Assembly (NCBI RefSeq): GCF_001591025.1
Contig: NZ_BCTZ01000016.1
Location: 62,001 to 126,000, forward strand
Length of the DNA: 64,000 nt
Origin: Sphingomonas soli NBRC 100801
GTDB lineage: Bacteria; Pseudomonadota; Alphaproteobacteria; Sphingomonadales; Sphingomonadaceae
Direction: 5' to 3'
Positions 51,947-60,367 of the stretch are shown one piece after another. Both the position numbers and the translations under genes were made by a program. Each line of letters begins with the position of its first letter. Position 1 is the first letter of the stretch. The notes beneath the pieces are model-generated. The model did no database searches. It was not told the origin of the DNA and saw only the letters and a list, made by a program, of their open reading frames with translations.

Positions 51947-52250
51947 GGCCTGGCGCGCCAGATCCGGTGGAATCGAGATTGCAGTACGGGTGACCGCACG
52001 CGCGTCGCGCGATGCGTTTGCGGCGGGAACGCCAGAGCATTTCGCGGCGAGGCTCGCCGCACCTCCCGTCGACGGGGCGGCGAACGAAGCACTGATCGCG
52101 CTTGTCGCGAAAATGTTTGGCGTGGCCAAGCGCGCGGTGACGCTGATCGCCGGGGAGACTTCGCGGTTGAAGCGATTGCGGATCACCGGCGACGCCACAG
52201 CGCTGGAAGGAATCGCCGCGAGCCTCTATGGCTCGCCGCATGACGGCTGA
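51933..52250 (+). CDS. DUF167 (YggU) family protein
   Basis: A 105-residue cytoplasmic protein. The core [14 protein letters not shown], the [21 protein letters not shown] block with the conserved Asp/Gly/Ala-Asn, and [10 protein letters not shown] identify DUF167. Its function is unknown in the family. It lies between yggT and folD, overlapping both, a coupling common in alphaproteobacteria. Confidence 0.92.
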   Translation: MRAIEAWRARSGGIEIAVRVTARASRDAFAAGTPEHFAARLAAPPVDGAANEALIALVAKMFGVAKRAVTLIAGETSRLKRLRITGDATALEGIAASLYGSPHDG

Positions 52251-53115
52251 GATCATCGACGGAAAGGCCTTCGCGGCCGGATTGCGCGCACGCGTGGGCG
52301 AACTGGCAGCGGCGTTCACGCCACAGGCGGGCCGCGCGCCCGGCCTTGCGGTCGTCCTGGTCGGCGAGGACCCGGCTTCGGCCGTCTATGTCCGCTCGAA
52401 GGGGAAGGCGACCCGCGAAGCCGGCATGGAAAGCTTCGAGCACCGCCTGCCCGCCGATACGGCGCAAGATGACCTCATAGCGCTGGTCGACCGGCTCAAT
52501 GATGACGCCGCTGTCGATGGCATCCTCGTGCAATTGCCCCTGCCGAAACATATCGACGAACAGGCCGTGCTCACGCGCATTAGTCCTGACAAGGACGTCG
52601 ACGGCTTCCACCCGGTCAATGCCGGCCGGCTCGCGACTGGGCTCCCAGGCTTCGTTCCCTGCACGCCGCTCGGCTGCCTGATGCTACTGGAGGACCGGCT
52701 GGGCGACCTGTCCGGGCTCGACGCGGTCGTGGTCGGCCGCTCCAATATCGTCGGCAAGCCGATGGCGGCCTTGCTCACCAAGGCGAACTGCACGGTCACC
52801 ATCGCCCATTCGCGCACCCGCGATCTGCCGCGCCATCTGCGCCACGCCGATATCGTCGTGGCGGCGGTGGGCATCCCGCACTTCGTGAAGGGCGAGTGGC
52901 TCAAGCAGGGTGCGGTCGTGATCGACGTGGGCATCAACCGCACCGAAAGCGGGCTGGTCGGCGATGTGGATTTCGCGGGGGCCATGCAGGTCGCCAGCGC
53001 TGTGACGCCCGTGCCGGGCGGGGTGGGGCCGATGACGATCGCCGTCCTGCTGCGCAACACGCTGGTGGCGGCACACCGCAATGCGGGAATCCCGCTCGAA
53101 AAGGGCGCGATCTGA
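52240..53115 (+). CDS. folD: Bifunctional methylenetetrahydrofolate dehydrogenase/cyclohydrolase FolD
   Basis: A 291-residue enzyme of one-carbon metabolism converting 5,10-methylene-THF to 10-formyl-THF. It has the catalytic Lys region [13 protein letters not shown], the [10 protein letters not shown] signature, [16 protein letters not shown] at the nucleotide site and [16 protein letters not shown] near the end. The ATG at 52240 gives the standard N-terminus [12 protein letters not shown]; an in-frame ATG four codons earlier is also possible. Overlaps the DUF167 gene by 11 bases and marC by one. Confidence 0.97.
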   Translation: MTAEIIDGKAFAAGLRARVGELAAAFTPQAGRAPGLAVVLVGEDPASAVYVRSKGKATREAGMESFEHRLPADTAQDDLIALVDRLNDDAAVDGILVQLPLPKHIDEQAVLTRISPDKDVDGFHPVNAGRLATGLPGFVPCTPLGCLMLLEDRLGDLSGLDAVVVGRSNIVGKPMAALLTKANCTVTIAHSRTRDLPRHLRHADIVVAAVGIPHFVKGEWLKQGAVVIDVGINRTESGLVGDVDFAGAMQVASAVTPVPGGVGPMTIAVLLRNTLVAAHRNAGIPLEKGAI

Positions 53116-53756
53116 TGATCGAGCTGTTCGTCTCCAGTTTCATCACCTTCTTCGTGGTGATCGATCCGCCGGGCTGCGCGCCGATCTTCGCCGGGCTGAC
53201 CAGCGGCGCCACTGCCGCGCATCGCCGGGCGATGGCGCTGCGCGCCGTGTTCGTGGCCGCGCTGATCCTGTTCGGTTTCGCCCTGTTTGGCGAGGCGCTG
53301 CTCAAAGGCCTGGGCATCAGCCTCAATGCGTTCAAGATCGCAGGCGGGATCATGCTGTTCCTGATTGCGCTCGAAATGGTGTTCGAGAAGCGCACTGAGC
53401 GGCGCGAGGACCGGGCGGAGAAGGTGAAGGCCAGCGAAGCGCCCGACGTTTCGATCTTCCCGATGGCGATGCCAATGATCGCGGGGCCGGGCTCGATCGC
53501 ATCGGTGATGCTGCTGATGTCGCAGAATAGCGGGCCCGAGCGTTCGGGCGTCGTGCTCGCCGCCATGGCCGCGATCCTTCTGCTCACGCTGGTCGCGCTG
53601 CTGGCCGCCGGGCCGCTGATGCGGCTGGTGGGTGCCAAGATCGAAGCGGTGATCTCGCGGCTATTGGGCGTGCTGCTCGGCGCGCTGGCGACGCAGTTCG
53701 TGATCGACGGGATCAGGGCTTCGCTGGTGGCGGCACCTGCGGTGACGGGGCACTGA
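53115..53756 (+). CDS. MarC family membrane protein
   Basis: A 213-residue protein with about six helices. It begins with FVSSFITFFVVIDPPGCAPIF, where the IDPPG/IDPxG motif is the MarC signature, and includes FPMAMPMIAGPGSIASVML. MarC proteins are inner-membrane proteins of uncertain role, sometimes called NAAT transporters. The ATG overlaps the folD stop. The 3' end overlaps the convergent GT-C-like gene by 44 bp. Confidence 0.92.
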   Translation: MIELFVSSFITFFVVIDPPGCAPIFAGLTSGATAAHRRAMALRAVFVAALILFGFALFGEALLKGLGISLNAFKIAGGIMLFLIALEMVFEKRTERREDRAEKVKASEAPDVSIFPMAMPMIAGPGSIASVMLLMSQNSGPERSGVVLAAMAAILLLTLVALLAAGPLMRLVGAKIEAVISRLLGVLLGALATQFVIDGIRASLVAAPAVTGH

Positions 53757-55545
53757 TCTTCCACAGCTTGAACGGCGAGTTCGTGGGCAACGCCACTGGC
53801 GTGAGCCATGCCGGAATCTGGCCCTTCATCAGCTGCGCATAAAAGCCGTTCGGGCCGCGCGAGCGATACAGCGTGGTCTCCGACATATCGGGGCAGACGA
53901 GCAGGTAATCGGCCTCGTGCGCGGCCATGATCGTGCGCGCCGCCTCCGCCGTTCCGGTAAAGGCGTGATGCACGTCGAGGATCGCGCGACCGTTGCGATG
54001 ATAGGGGCCCGCGACGCCATTATGGTTGCTGATCGTGATCAGGCGCGGGCCCATATCGACATGGCTGAACATCGTCGCGCGGGGGATCGCGTTGAGCGGG
54101 CGGATCGCGGAGAAACGCGAGCAGGCGCTGTTCGCGCGCGCGACCTTGTCAGGCGTGCCGCCGCCGCCACCCTTTTTCCCGCTCGGCAGATAGGGGAGTA
54201 CGAACCCGGCGAACAGCCCGGAGACGATCAGGAACGCCGCGACCGAACCGAATACGCGCAGGAAAATCGAGCTGCGCCGCAGGAACCACGGCACTACCAC
54301 CCAGGCAAGCGCGCATGCGCCTGGCACGCTGAGCATCTGCGCCGCCGGCCCGGCGCGAACCTGCCATAGCAGCATCGCGCCCGCGAAGGCGGTGAACAGG
54401 GCGATCGCCGCCCAGCCGACCACCGCCTCCGTCCGGCGCGCGCGCCAGGTCGCGACGCAGGCACCGATGATGCCGATCACCGGCAGCACGGCGATGGGGA
54501 AAGCGGTCTTGAGCGCGTGGCGATAGATCGGGCGTGCCTCGCGCACATTGTTGAGCCAGGTATTGGCGAGCTCGTCCGAGACTTGCTCGGGGCGGCCCAG
54601 GCATTGCGGGAAGAAATGAACGAAGCCCGCGACGATCGCCGCGCCTGCCGCCGCACCCAGCGCCAGGCGGACGAGGCGGTTCGCCGGGGCAAGGCGGCCG
54701 ATCAGGAACAGCAAGGCACCCGCCGCGACCATCACCGAGAGCCACACCGGCGTCAGCGCATCGCAGCGCATCACCTGGTTCGCGTTCGAGGCGAAGAGCG
54801 CGAAGCCGAGCGCCGATCCGCCCGCCAGCGTGAGGCCATAGACCATCATCCGCCGCGCTTCGGCGGCTTCCCAGACCCAGCGCAGCGCGATGATCGCGCC
54901 GGCCATCGCGCAATAAGGCAGCATCTCCAGCCCGATGGTGAGCGAGAAGGCGCTGGAGATGCCGACCGTCGCTCCGCCGCGCGCGCGGCGAGGGTCGGCC
55001 AGGCCCGCGACGGTCATCGCCAGCGCGGCAAGCTGCCAGCCGTGATGATCGATGCGCAGCGGCGCATACATCGTCATGGTCGAGGTGCAGCCGAGCAGGA
55101 TCACGCATGCCAGCGGCCAGCTATAGGGCGCGATCAGCCGGCGCACGGTGAGCGAAAGGCCGGTCATCGTCACCGCGAGCGGGAGCAGAGGCGCGATGCC
55201 GCACGCCCAATTTTCCGCGCGCACGCCCAGGAACGGCTTGAGGATCAGGATCAGCGCGGCGATCGGCAGATCGGGCAGGCGCGACCAATGAATGTCGAAC
55301 CCGCCATTGGCCGGATCGAGGCGATAATTGCGCAGATCGTACCAGCCCTGACCGCCCATCCAGGCGCGAACCTGCATCAAGCGCATATTATCGTCGGTGT
55401 CGCCGAGCATCAGCCAATAGATGTTGGCCTGGCGATTGACGAGGAACCACGCGACGACACAGGCCCAGAAGACGAGCATCCAGCGCCACCAATGGCGGCT
55501 CAATTCATCGTCGATGCGGAAATCGCGTAGTGACCCGAGCTTCAA
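53713..55545 (-). CDS. Large polytopic membrane protein, GT-C/oligosaccharyltransferase-like
   Basis: A 610-residue protein with about eleven to thirteen membrane helices and a soluble C-terminal region (about residues 475-610). The first periplasmic loop, GDTDDNMRLMQVRAWMGG followed by QGWYDLRNYRLDP, resembles the metal-binding acidic loop of STT3/GT-C enzymes. I infer a polyprenyl-phosphate-sugar-dependent glycosyltransferase; the family is not certain. The start is TTG 55545 because GAGGGAAG lies 5 bases upstream. It is divergent from gtrA and overlaps marC by 44 bp at the 3' end. Confidence 0.8.
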   Translation of the reverse strand: MKLGSLRDFRIDDELSRHWWRWMLVFWACVVAWFLVNRQANIYWLMLGDTDDNMRLMQVRAWMGGQGWYDLRNYRLDPANGGFDIHWSRLPDLPIAALILILKPFLGVRAENWACGIAPLLPLAVTMTGLSLTVRRLIAPYSWPLACVILLGCTSTMTMYAPLRIDHHGWQLAALAMTVAGLADPRRARGGATVGISSAFSLTIGLEMLPYCAMAGAIIALRWVWEAAEARRMMVYGLTLAGGSALGFALFASNANQVMRCDALTPVWLSVMVAAGALLFLIGRLAPANRLVRLALGAAAGAAIVAGFVHFFPQCLGRPEQVSDELANTWLNNVREARPIYRHALKTAFPIAVLPVIGIIGACVATWRARRTEAVVGWAAIALFTAFAGAMLLWQVRAGPAAQMLSVPGACALAWVVVPWFLRRSSIFLRVFGSVAAFLIVSGLFAGFVLPYLPSGKKGGGGGTPDKVARANSACSRFSAIRPLNAIPRATMFSHVDMGPRLITISNHNGVAGPYHRNGRAILDVHHAFTGTAEAARTIMAAHEADYLLVCPDMSETTLYRSRGPNGFYAQLMKGQIPAWLTPVALPTNSPFKLWKISAPSPQVPPPAKP

Positions 55546-55606
55546 AATCGCTTCCCTCGTACTCGCGTCCGCATTAGGGCGGCCCGCACTTCGGGGGCAA
55601 GTGATT

Positions 55607-56029
55607 GTGACGGCATTACTTCGGCGAATCGAGACAATGCGGGCCAGCGGGATGCTCGGCCAGCTGGTGCGCTTCGGCATTGCGGGCGGCATGGCGACCG
55701 CGCTCTACACGATCGTCTATTCGCCGCTCGCGGGTTTCAAGATCACGTCCGAGCAGGTGGCGAACCTGTGCGGCTATCTGGTCGCGATGGGCTCGGGCTA
55801 TGTCATGCACAGCAAATGGAGCTTTCGCGGGCACGGTGCCCAGGCGTCGCAGACCACGTGGCGCTTCTTCATCGTCTCGCTGGTCAGCCTCGCGATCAAC
55901 AGCTTCTGGGTGTGGCTGCTCACCGACGATGCCGTGCTCAACGGACCATGGTGGTGGCCGCTGATACCGATCCTGTTCGTGACTCCGCTGATCACGTTCG
56001 CGCTTAATCGAATTTGGGTTTTTGGCTGA
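55607..56029 (+). CDS. GtrA family membrane protein (putative flippase)
   Basis: A 140-residue protein with four helices in the GtrA pattern: LVRFGIAGGMATALYTIVYS at the first helix, then SGYVMHSKWSFRG, and the end PLITFALNRIWVFG. GtrA proteins are thought to flip polyprenyl-phosphate-linked sugars. The start is uncertain: GTG 55607 has GGGGG upstream, while ATG 55637 would give a 130-residue protein. Its stop overlaps the methyltransferase ATG. It pairs in function with the GT2 gene at 56754 and the GT-C-like gene. Confidence 0.87.
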   Translation: MTALLRRIETMRASGMLGQLVRFGIAGGMATALYTIVYSPLAGFKITSEQVANLCGYLVAMGSGYVMHSKWSFRGHGAQASQTTWRFFIVSLVSLAINSFWVWLLTDDAVLNGPWWWPLIPILFVTPLITFALNRIWVFG

Positions 56030-56757
56030 TGGACCGCGTAGTTTACGACCGCATGGCCGCGCACGACACCACGCATTGGTGGTACCGCGCGCGCCGCGAG
56101 ATCCTGTCCGACTATCTCGCGCGCTGGGGCAAGGTGCCCAGGGATGCGCGCATCCTCGAGATCGGCTGCGGCACCGGGCATAATTTGCCGATGCTCGCGC
56201 AGTTCGGCGACGTCGATGCGATCGAGATCGATGAGAGCGCGGGTGCCTTTGCCAGCGAGCGGCTGGGCAAGCCGGTCGGCACCTCGCCGCTCCCCGAGCT
56301 GGAGGGCGTCGCTCCGGCCAGCTATGATCTGGTCGCGGTGCTCGACGTGGTCGAGCATGTCGACGACGATGTGGCGGCGCTCAAGGGCATCGCACGCGCG
56401 CTCAAGCCCGGCGGGCAGATCCTGATCACCGTCCCCGCGCACCAATGGATGTGGAGCGCGCACGACGTGGTGAACCACCACAAGCGCCGCTATTCGAAGA
56501 AGACGCTGATCGCCGCGCTCGACGCGGCGGGGCTCAGCTACCGCAAGCTGGGCTGGTTCAACTCGCTGCTCTTCCCCGTGGCGGTCGCGGCGCGCTTCGC
56601 GGGCAAATTGATGGGCAAGGACGACAGCGACGATTCGCCGCCGCCCAAGCTGCTGAACACCGCGTTCGAGAAGATCTTCGGGCTGGAACGCCACCTGGTC
56701 GGGCGCGTGCCGCTGCCGCCCGGGCTTTCGATCATCGTGCTCGCGATGAAGCCCTAG
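56029..56757 (+). CDS. Class I SAM-dependent methyltransferase
   Basis: A 242-residue methyltransferase. The SAM motif is RILEIGCGTGHNLPML, followed by AIEIDESAGAF and the LDVVEHVDDDVAAL post-motif. The end of the protein (KLLNTAFEKIFGLERHL) is typical of sugar- or lipid-acting enzymes of this type. The substrate is unknown, but gtrA (1-base overlap upstream) and a polyprenyl-phosphate glycosyltransferase (4-base convergent overlap) suggest a glycan-linked target. Confidence 0.9.
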   Translation: MDRVVYDRMAAHDTTHWWYRARREILSDYLARWGKVPRDARILEIGCGTGHNLPMLAQFGDVDAIEIDESAGAFASERLGKPVGTSPLPELEGVAPASYDLVAVLDVVEHVDDDVAALKGIARALKPGGQILITVPAHQWMWSAHDVVNHHKRRYSKKTLIAALDAAGLSYRKLGWFNSLLFPVAVAARFAGKLMGKDDSDDSPPPKLLNTAFEKIFGLERHLVGRVPLPPGLSIIVLAMKP

Positions 56758-57773
56758 TTGGCTTCGTCCTGGGGCGGGGCAAAGGCCTTGGCCTCGGCCG
56801 TGTCCTCGAACCGGTAGCCCAGCCGCGCATGCCCCATCACCGGGCCGGTGACGTCGGCGACGAGGTAGATCGGCCGCTTCTTCGATTCGACATAGAGGCG
56901 ACCCAGATATTCGCCGATCATGCCGAGCACGAACATCTGCACCGCGCCGAGCACGACCACGACGAGCATCAGCGAGGTCCAGCCGGCGATCGCATGGCCG
57001 AACAGCCAGCCGCCAAGGATGTATAGGATCAGCAGCGCCGATGCGCCGGTGAGCACCAGCCCGGCATGGCTGGCGAAGCGCAGGGGCGCGGTCGAGAAGC
57101 CGGTGATCGCGTCGAAGGCGAGGCGCAGCATCTTCGATAACGGATATTTGGTCTCGCCCGCGGCCCGCTCGTGCCGGTCATAGGGGAAGGGCACCTGCTT
57201 GAAGCCGACCCAGGCGACCATCCCGCGGATGAAGCGTGCCTGCTCGGGCAGCGACAGGAAGGCATCGAGCGCTCGCCGGCTCATCAGGCGGAAATCGCCG
57301 GTATCGAGCGGGATCGGCGTATCGGTGATCCGATCGAGCATCCGGTAGAAGAGCGCGGCGGTCGCCTTCTTGAACAGGCTTTCGCCATCGCGCTTGCGGC
57401 GCACGGCATAGACCACGTCCGCGCCCTGCGACTTCATCGCGGCGCGCATGTCGGTGAGCAGTTCGGGCGGGTCCTGCAGATCGGCGTCGATCACCAGGAT
57501 CTGGTGGCCCGCGCACAGATCGAGCCCTGCGGTAAGCGCGAGCTGGTGGCCATGGTTGCGCGAAAGATTGATCGCAACGAGATGCGGATCAGTGAGCGAC
57601 AGGCGCTGCATCACCTGCCAGCTTGCATCGCGCGAGCCGTCGTTGATCAGCACGATCTCGTAATCGTCGCCCACCGCTGCCTTGGCCGCCGCCGAGACGC
57701 GGCCGTGGAGCAGCTCCAGGCACGCCTCTTCATTGTAGCAGGGAATGACGACGGAGAGCTGCGGACGCTTCAT
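56754..57773 (-). CDS. Polyprenyl-phosphate glycosyltransferase, GT2 (GtrB/DPM1-like)
   Basis: A 339-residue GT-A enzyme. The N-terminal LSVVIPCYNEEACLELLHGR, the NDGSRDASW loop and the metal-binding IDADLQDPPELL lead to a C-terminal pair of membrane helices (about residues 230-300) and GMIGEYLGRLYVESKKRPIY, diagnostic of the bactoprenol-glucosyltransferase group. It loads a sugar on undecaprenyl phosphate at the cytoplasmic face. The start is the ATG at 57773, and a copy of the dispersed element lies 79 bp upstream. Confidence 0.93.
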   Translation of the reverse strand: MKRPQLSVVIPCYNEEACLELLHGRVSAAAKAAVGDDYEIVLINDGSRDASWQVMQRLSLTDPHLVAINLSRNHGHQLALTAGLDLCAGHQILVIDADLQDPPELLTDMRAAMKSQGADVVYAVRRKRDGESLFKKATAALFYRMLDRITDTPIPLDTGDFRLMSRRALDAFLSLPEQARFIRGMVAWVGFKQVPFPYDRHERAAGETKYPLSKMLRLAFDAITGFSTAPLRFASHAGLVLTGASALLILYILGGWLFGHAIAGWTSLMLVVVVLGAVQMFVLGMIGEYLGRLYVESKKRPIYLVADVTGPVMGHARLGYRFEDTAEAKAFAPPQDEAN

Positions 57774-57851
57774 GGGGGCGCGTCTTAGCGATGTTGCTGA
57801 CTTGCGTCGAGCGGGCGCGGAGGGGCGGCGCGGCGCTCGCCGCGCTGCGCC

Positions 57852-58016
57852 GATCGCGTCCAAAGGTGACACTAAGGTGACACCAAGGACGCTTCGCGGC
57901 GGCGGCGAATGTTCCCCATATCCGCAGTGACGAAGCGGCATCCGGCTGACGATTTCAAAGAGCGGCCGGGAGTGCCGACCGGCCGAGCCAAGCAGGTGAA
58001 ATCCTACATTGCAAGC
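57852..58016 (-). repeat. Dispersed intergenic element, copy B (inverted)
   Basis: Reverse-complement copy of the element at 378-540. In the element's own orientation the outer stem GATTTC/GAAATC and the inner GGCCGG stem are kept. The inner stem is better paired than in copy A: a G-T pair becomes G-C, and a closing mismatch becomes C-G. The tandem dyads are GGTGACACT at 57865-57873 and GGTGACACC at 57876-57884. It lies in the 381-bp gap between divergent genes, so it is not tied to one gene arrangement. The rest of that gap holds the receptor promoter region and nothing else I can identify. Confidence 0.8.
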
Positions 58017-58081
58017 GTCGCGATGCGGCGGGCCATCGGGATGGAGACCCAGCGGGCTTCGTGCTTCGAATCGTTACAGGC

Positions 58082-58110
58082 TTGACCACCCATTCAACCA
58101 ATCCTAGTGC
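58082..58110 (+). promoter_or_regulatory. Possible promoter of the heme-type receptor gene
   Basis: TTGACC at 58082-58087 is a good -35 match. A 17-base spacer leads to TAGTGC at 58105-58110, a poor -10. A start a few bases further on would place the transcript start next to the Fur box at 58118. This is a reading of the sequence only. Confidence 0.35.
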
Positions 58111-58117
58111 AGCTCCT

Positions 58118-58137
58118 AATGCGAATCAGTCGCAATT
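58118..58137 (+). promoter_or_regulatory. Fur box upstream of the TonB receptor gene
   Basis: AATGCGAATCAGTCGCAATT contains the inverted repeat TGCGA-N5-TCGCA and closely matches the classical Fur half-site pattern AATGAGAATCATTCTCATT. It sits 17 bases before the ATG at 58155. Iron-dependent repression of the receptor and its partner gene is therefore likely. Confidence 0.7.
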
Positions 58138-58154
58138 GCAGGAAGGGGTTGGAA

Positions 58155-60353
58155 ATGAAGCGGGTTTTGGTGACGGGGGTTAGCCTGCTGGCTTGTGCGG
58201 TGGCTGCGGCGCCAGCTTTTGCGCAGGAAGCGGCGACGGCAATGACGGTGGCGGAGGCGGTTACCGACGGGGAGACGATCACGGTAACGGCGACGCGGCA
58301 GCCCGTCGCGGTGGCCGACGCTCCCGCAACGGTGACGGTGATCGGAGAGAAAAGGATCGCCGACGAACTGGCGACCGACATCAAGGACCTTGTCCGCTAC
58401 GAACCCGGCGTGACGGTGCCGCGTGCGCCCACCCGCTTCGGCGCGGCGCTGGGCGTTACCGGGCGCGCAGGCAATGAAGGCTTCATCGTCCGCGGCATCG
58501 GCGGCAATCGCGTGCTGATCCAGGTGGACGGCGTGCGCGTGCCCGATGGCTTCACCTTTGGCGCGCAATCGGCGGGACGTGGCGATTATGTCGATCTGGG
58601 GCTGGTGAAGTCGGTGGAGATCCTGCGCGGTCCGGCATCGGCGCTCTACGGCAGCGACGGGCTCTCGGGCGCGATCAGCTTCGTGACCAGCGACCCTTCC
58701 GATTTCCTGACCAGCGGCAAGCCGGTCGGCGGGCTGGTCCGGGCGGCCTATAGCTCGTCGGACAATGAGTTTGCCGAGACGGCGATCGTGGCGGGGCGAA
58801 CCGGCGAGGTATCGGCAATGGTCGCGTATACGCGGCGCGATTTCAACGAACTGGAAAACAAGGGAACGACCGGCGGCGTCGGCGCGGCGCGCACGATCGC
58901 GAACCCGCAGAATGGCCGCTCCAACGCCGTGCTGGGCCGCATCGTCTGGGAGCCGACTGGTGGCCACAAGGTGCGGCTGACCGGCGAATATATCGGCACG
59001 CGGCTGGACACCGAAGTGCTGACCGGGCGCAGCGCCACGATCGACCTGCTCGAAGCCAGCGACACCGGCAAGCGCGGGCGGATTGCCGCCGACTGGAGCT
59101 GGCAGGGCGAAGGAACGTTCGATTATGCCCGCGTGGCCGCCTATTGGCAGACCGGCGAGGACCGGCAGTTCACCGACGAGGATCGCACACCCGCGGCAGA
59201 TCGCGAGCGGCTCAATACGTTCGAGAACAGCGTCTATGGCGCGTCGGCGGAAGTGCGGGCAGGCTTCGAGACCGGTTCCGCGACGCACCGGCTGGTCTTT
59301 GGCGGGGATGTGAGCCGGACGCGCCAGGAAGGAATCCGCAGCGGCACCGTGCCGACCCCGCCGGACGTGTTCCCGATGCGGGCATTTCCGAACACCGATT
59401 ATACGATCGCCGGCGCATTCGTGGCGGATGAGATCGCTATCGGCCCGGTGACGCTCTATCCGGCGCTACGCTTCGATGCCTATGATCTCTCGCCGAAGCG
59501 CGATGCGCTGCTTCCGGCAGGCATCCCGATCTCGGTAAGCCGCGGTTCGCATTTGTCGCCCAAATTCGGCGCGGTGGTGAAACTGGGCGGGGCGTTTCGC
59601 CTGTTCGGCAATTACGCGCAGGGCTTCAAGGCTCCCGAGCCGAGCCAGGTGAACCAGTATTTCGAGAATCTCGCTTTCGGCTACACGTCGCGGCCCAACC
59701 CCGATCTGAAGCCCGAGACGAGCGAGAGCTTCGAGGCAGGACTGCGCTATAGCGGCGATGCGGTGAGCGTCAGCCTGACCGGGTTCAAGGCGGATTATGA
59801 CGACTTCATCTCACAGGAAGTGGTGGGTGGCGCAGGCACGCCCGCCAATCCGATGATCTTCCAGTTCATCAACATCAACCGCGTGGAGGTGGAGGGAGCC
59901 GAGGCGAAGATCGACTATCGCAGCCCGGGTGGCTTTACCGCACAGGCTGCACTTTCCTACGCGACGGGCGACGGCATCAACGCCGCAGGCGTGCGTGCGC
60001 CGCTTTCGACGATCGATCCGCTCAAGCTGGTCTTTGGCGCCGGCTATCGCGAACCGACGGGGCGATTTGGCGGCCAGCTGATCGCGACCTACAGCGCGCA
60101 GAAGGAAGCGAACCGCACCACCGGGGTTTGCACCGGTGCGTGCTACCGGCCGGGTGAATTCCTGATCCTAGATGCCACCGCCTTCGTGCGGCTGACCGAG
60201 GGGGTGACGCTGCGCGCCGGGATGTTCAACATCTTCGATCGCAAATATGCCTGGTGGAACGACGTGCGCGGGCTCGCCGATACGTCGGCGGTAAAGGATG
60301 CATACACGCAGCCCGGACGCAATGGCAGCGTATCCGTGAGCTACCGGTTCTGA
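58155..60353 (+). CDS. TonB-dependent heme-type receptor
   Basis: A 732-residue outer-membrane receptor. It has a signal peptide (MKRVLVTGVSLLACAVAAAP), a TonB-box-like ETITVTATRQ and a plug domain with GNRVLIQVDGVRVPDGFTFG. The barrel shows GFKAPEPSQVNQYFEN and RPNPDLKPETSESFE, variants of the FRAP and NPNL motifs of heme/hemoglobin receptors. Barrel end: VSVSYRF. It imports heme or a heme-carrier ligand with TonB energy. The start follows GGAAGGGG. A Fur box upstream and the coupled DUF6607 gene support an iron role. Confidence 0.93.
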   Translation: MKRVLVTGVSLLACAVAAAPAFAQEAATAMTVAEAVTDGETITVTATRQPVAVADAPATVTVIGEKRIADELATDIKDLVRYEPGVTVPRAPTRFGAALGVTGRAGNEGFIVRGIGGNRVLIQVDGVRVPDGFTFGAQSAGRGDYVDLGLVKSVEILRGPASALYGSDGLSGAISFVTSDPSDFLTSGKPVGGLVRAAYSSSDNEFAETAIVAGRTGEVSAMVAYTRRDFNELENKGTTGGVGAARTIANPQNGRSNAVLGRIVWEPTGGHKVRLTGEYIGTRLDTEVLTGRSATIDLLEASDTGKRGRIAADWSWQGEGTFDYARVAAYWQTGEDRQFTDEDRTPAADRERLNTFENSVYGASAEVRAGFETGSATHRLVFGGDVSRTRQEGIRSGTVPTPPDVFPMRAFPNTDYTIAGAFVADEIAIGPVTLYPALRFDAYDLSPKRDALLPAGIPISVSRGSHLSPKFGAVVKLGGAFRLFGNYAQGFKAPEPSQVNQYFENLAFGYTSRPNPDLKPETSESFEAGLRYSGDAVSVSLTGFKADYDDFISQEVVGGAGTPANPMIFQFININRVEVEGAEAKIDYRSPGGFTAQAALSYATGDGINAAGVRAPLSTIDPLKLVFGAGYREPTGRFGGQLIATYSAQKEANRTTGVCTGACYRPGEFLILDATAFVRLTEGVTLRAGMFNIFDRKYAWWNDVRGLADTSAVKDAYTQPGRNGSVSVSYRF

Positions 60354-60367
60354 TGGGGGAGAGAAGA

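Noticed and set aside
53713-55545. The 610-residue membrane protein as an AcrB-type RND pump
   Set aside because: It is far shorter than RND pumps and lacks their two large periplasmic loops. Its acidic first loop and helix pattern fit a GT-C-type enzyme better.
378-58016. The inverted element pair as ends of a 57-kb composite transposon or island
   Set aside because: No transposase, integrase or target duplication is visible and the intervening genes are housekeeping. A dispersed element seen twice by chance is more likely.
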